Source: UBA2279 sp034399355 (GTDB taxonomy: Bacteria > Actinomycetota > Coriobacteriia > Anaerosomatales > Anaerosomataceae). Taken from it: DNA of 64,000 nt. Shown here one piece after another: positions 61,933 through 64,000 of the stretch. The stretch's first letter is position 1. The number at the start of each line of letters is the position of its first letter. Position numbers and translations under genes: made by a program. Under the pieces are notes generated by a model. It was given only the letters and a program-made list of their open reading frames with translations. It did not search any database and was not told where the DNA came from. The stretch lies in the NCBI GenBank assembly GCA_034399355.1, contig JAXMMT010000043.1, positions 23,890-87,889 of the forward strand, given 5' to 3'.

Positions 61933-62664
61933 ATGGTGTACGAATCGCGTTTCTACAGGGAGAAAGTTGCAGCTGGCGGCCTCATGTCGTTCACCGTGGT
62001 GAACGCCGAGACCGACCTGCATGTCAGCGCGCAACGCGATCTGTCCCGAGAGGCGACCGCGCTTGTGGTGGAGCTGCGCGGCGACGTGGAGTCCTACATC
62101 GCGATGCATCCGCGATTTGCCGAGAGCTACGCTCCACTTGAAGTCGAGTCGGGTGCTCCCGAGGTCGTGCGTGCTATGGCCGAAGGTGCACGTGCTGCCG
62201 GCGTGGGGCCGATGGCAGCAGTCGCAGGTGCGATCGCCGAGCGCGTCGCGCGGGGTCTTGCACGGCTCTCGGCTGAGGTCATCGTCGAGAACGGCGGCGA
62301 TCTGTTCGTGATGGGCGCAACCGATCGCGTGATCGCGCTGTGGGCGGGGAGTTCGCCGTTCGCCAGCACGCTCGGCCTGAGGGTGGGCGCGAGCATGCTC
62401 CCCGTGGCGGTCTGCACGTCGTCTGGCACGATCGGTCACAGCACCTCGTTCGGACGGGCCGATACCGTGACGGTGCTCGCAGTCGATGCCGCGCTCGCCG
62501 ACGCCGCGGCCACAGCGCTGGCGAATCTGGTGAGGGGTGAGGCGGACATCGAGCGAGCCCTGGCGGCGGGACAGGCGATCGGCGGCGTCGTCGGCGTACT
62601 CGTCATGGTAGGCGAGAGGATCGGCGCGTGGGGCGCCGTGGAACTTGTTCCTCTCGGCGAGTGA
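61933..62664 (+). CDS. UPF0280 family protein (COG2122, ApbE-like)
   Basis: A 243-residue protein of the UPF0280 family, whose fold resembles the FAD:protein FMN transferase ApbE. Conserved blocks are VGPMAAVAGAIAERVARGL, EVIVENGGDLFVMG and VAVCTSSGTIGHSTSFGRADTVTVLA. In a methanogen a COG2122 member was linked genetically to efficient sulfide assimilation into homocysteine, together with the DUF39/NIL proteins; the biochemical reaction is unknown. Those partners are encoded about 11 kb upstream in this window. No ribosome binding site precedes the ATG. Confidence 0.9.
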   Translation: MVYESRFYREKVAAGGLMSFTVVNAETDLHVSAQRDLSREATALVVELRGDVESYIAMHPRFAESYAPLEVESGAPEVVRAMAEGARAAGVGPMAAVAGAIAERVARGLARLSAEVIVENGGDLFVMGATDRVIALWAGSSPFASTLGLRVGASMLPVAVCTSSGTIGHSTSFGRADTVTVLAVDAALADAAATALANLVRGEADIERALAAGQAIGGVVGVLVMVGERIGAWGAVELVPLGE

Positions 62665-62719
62665 GCAGATCGTTCGCAGGATAGAATAGACTCCAACGGG
62701 CAAACGACCTGAAAGGCAC

Positions 62720-63016
62720 ATGATGGACAGCATCGACGAACTGGATATGTTCGAAGCCGAGCGCAGACTTGCGCTCTATAACGAGTATCGTGACGCTGCG
62801 CGCGTCTTCACCTACTACATCGAGACCGAGTTGCGGGCCTACCTCGCCAATGGCGTGGACGTGGAGCCGATCGACGGGCCGGGTGGCGTTTACTTCAAAG
62901 TGACGCTCATCGATGTGTGGATCTACGAGGCCGAGCGACTCAACCGCTTTGTGCCCGAGACGGTCATCTACTCGGTGAACGACGTGCACGTGCAAAAGCT
63001 CAAGGTCGAGGAGTAG
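62720..63016 (+). CDS. DUF2469 family protein (actinobacterial signature)
   Basis: A 98-residue acidic protein. It follows the DUF2469 pattern: an acidic N-terminus (SIDELDMFEAERRLALYNEYRDAARVFTYYIETELRAYLANGVDVEP), then GPGGVYFKVTLIDVWIYEAERLNRFV and a final NDVHVQKLKVEE. The family is nearly restricted to Actinomycetota, and its function is unknown. The ATG at 62720 is followed by a second ATG; GAAAGG is upstream and a TAGAAT -10 lies at 62682-62687. ligA follows 9 nt after its stop. Confidence 0.9.
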   Translation: MMDSIDELDMFEAERRLALYNEYRDAARVFTYYIETELRAYLANGVDVEPIDGPGGVYFKVTLIDVWIYEAERLNRFVPETVIYSVNDVHVQKLKVEE

Positions 63017-63025
63017 ACGGCTCGC

Positions 63026-64000
63026 ATGGATCGCGACCAGGCACAGGCACGCGCCGAGAAGCTCCGCGAGGAGATACGTCACCACAACTGGCGCTACTAC
63101 GCGCTTGATGAGCCCGAGCTCTCCGACGCTGCCTACGACGCGCTCGTGCGTGAGCTGCAGCAGATCGAGGCCGAGTACCCGGATCTTGTGACGCCTGACT
63201 CGCCCACGCAGCGGGTGGGGGCGGCGCCGGACGGGCAGTTTGCGTCCGTGCGTCATGCGCAGCGGATGTACTCGCTGGACAACGCGATGGACCTCGGCGA
63301 GCTGGACGCGTGGCTTGAGCGGGTGGAACCCGAGGTCGCGCACCGTGGTTGCGGCTACGTCTGCGAGCTCAAGATCGACGGCAGCAGTATCGCCCTCACC
63401 TACGCAGGTGGCATTCTGGCGCGCGCCGCTACACGCGGCGACGGCAAGACAGGCGAGGACGTGACCGCGAACATCCGCACGATCAAGAGCGTGCCACTTC
63501 GGCTGCTCGTGGATGTGCGGGCCCTCGGCCAGGATGTGCTCTTCGGCGATGATGGACCCGCGCGGACCGAGATCCGCGGTGAGGTCTACATGTCGAAGGA
63601 GTCCTTCGCGCGTCTCAATGCCGAGCAGGACGAGGCCGGTCAGCCCACGTTCGCCAATCCGCGGAACGCGGCCGCGGGTTCGGTGCGGCAGAAAGATCCC
63701 GCAGTCACCGCGTCCAGGGACCTCTCGGCGTTCATGTACCAGATTGCAGACCCGCGCTCGCTCGGTATCGAGACGCAGCACGAGGCGTTGGAGTGGTTGC
63801 GCACAGCGGGCTTCAGGGTGAATCCCGACATCAAGGTCTGCGCGCGTGCCGAGGAGGTCCACGCCTTTTGCGAGTGGGCGCTGCAGGTCCGCAACGACTT
63901 GCCGTATGAGATCGACGGTGTCGTCGTGAAGGTCGACAGTTTCGCGCTCCAAGATGAGCTCGGCTATACCGCGAAAGCACCGCGCTGGGCGATCGCGTTC
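63026..64000 (+). CDS. ligA: NAD-dependent DNA ligase (5' part)
   Basis: The first 325 codons are present; the gene runs off the right edge. The NAD-binding helical domain Ia starts at HNWRYYALDEPELSDAAYDALVRELQ. The adenylation motif CELKIDGSSIAL carries the AMP-accepting Lys. TRGDGKTGEDVTANIRTI, EIRGEVYMSKESF and PTFANPRNAAAGSVRQKDP follow in order, and YEIDGVVVKVD lies near residue 295. The frame has no stop to the end. The zinc finger, HhH and BRCT domains would be outside. No Shine-Dalgarno; coupling to DUF2469 is likely. Confidence 0.96.
   Translation, partial: MDRDQAQARAEKLREEIRHHNWRYYALDEPELSDAAYDALVRELQQIEAEYPDLVTPDSPTQRVGAAPDGQFASVRHAQRMYSLDNAMDLGELDAWLERVEPEVAHRGCGYVCELKIDGSSIALTYAGGILARAATRGDGKTGEDVTANIRTIKSVPLRLLVDVRALGQDVLFGDDGPARTEIRGEVYMSKESFARLNAEQDEAGQPTFANPRNAAAGSVRQKDPAVTASRDLSAFMYQIADPRSLGIETQHEALEWLRTAGFRVNPDIKVCARAEEVHAFCEWALQVRNDLPYEIDGVVVKVDSFALQDELGYTAKAPRWAIAF

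Noticed and set aside
1..64000. Mobile elements, CRISPR arrays, tRNA or rRNA genes
   Set aside because: No transposase, integrase, spaced direct repeats or cloverleaf sequences were found on reading both strands.

Overview
The window is a GC-rich, densely coded bacterial chromosome segment with no mobile elements, CRISPR arrays, tRNAs or rRNAs that I could find. The organism is most likely a member of the Actinomycetota. The best marker is a DUF2469 protein (62720-63016), a family largely confined to that phylum; a GuaB3-type IMP dehydrogenase next to guaA and probable leaderless transcripts agree with this. A complete V/A-type ATPase, cell-wall-binding CWB2 repeats, oxygen-sensitive lipoyl synthase, a MetH without its reactivation domain and a sulfide-to-homocysteine route together suggest an anaerobic, deep-branching lineage (Coriobacteriia/OPB41-like). 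The class-level placement is inference.

Layout. 1-4129: edge of an unknown minus-strand gene, then acpS, nnrE-nnrD, a CBS-pair protein and alr. 4391-13008: nine-gene V/A-ATPase operon H-I-K-E-C-F-A-B-D closed by a bidirectional terminator. 13203-17765: a small unknown gene, a nitroreductase, a family 4 uracil-DNA glycosylase and the t6A operon tsaE-tsaB-[rimI::tsaD]. 17836-19989: groES-groEL with promoter, CIRCE operator and terminator. 19997-23527: LysE-type exporter, ychF, secreted amidase with three CWB2 repeats. 23630-27982: promoter plus a hairpin-bearing leader, guaB3, guaA, chorismate mutase, DAHP synthase and a Cys-rich mini-protein. 28038-32622: UvrD/PcrA helicase, CBS-containing manganese pyrophosphatase, PAP2 phosphatase. 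32619-38836: PhoR/PhoB-like two-component pair divergent from pstSCAB, with imperfect tandem repeats between them and no phoU. 39077-43275: MFS exporter, glutamate dehydrogenase and, divergently, glutamine synthetase. 43379-49488: small unknown gene, threonine synthase, NhaA, an ApgM-like enzyme that may be the missing homoserine kinase, a CaCA exchanger and a Nudix hydrolase.

49485-55499 is the most interesting block. A near-consensus promoter drives a long T-box leader with a likely AUG (methionine) specifier and a clear terminator. It is followed by DUF39 homocysteine-forming protein, NIL/2x[4Fe-4S] protein, short MetH, MetV and MetF. These genes would make methionine from sulfide, an aspartate-derived C4 unit and methylene-tetrahydrofolate. 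The UPF0280/COG2122 protein at 61933-62664, tied to sulfide assimilation in methanogens, lies about 6 kb beyond the end of this operon. The rest (55592-64000) holds a TorD-like chaperone and a MoaE-like protein, two diguanylate cyclases (one with an unusual N-terminal ferritin-like four-helix domain), lpdA-lipA, DUF2469 and the 5' part of ligA.

Several genes lack a Shine-Dalgarno sequence but have a -10 hexamer 6-9 nt before ATG, pointing to leaderless or near-leaderless mRNAs. Four convergent gene pairs end within 6 nt of each other or overlap.
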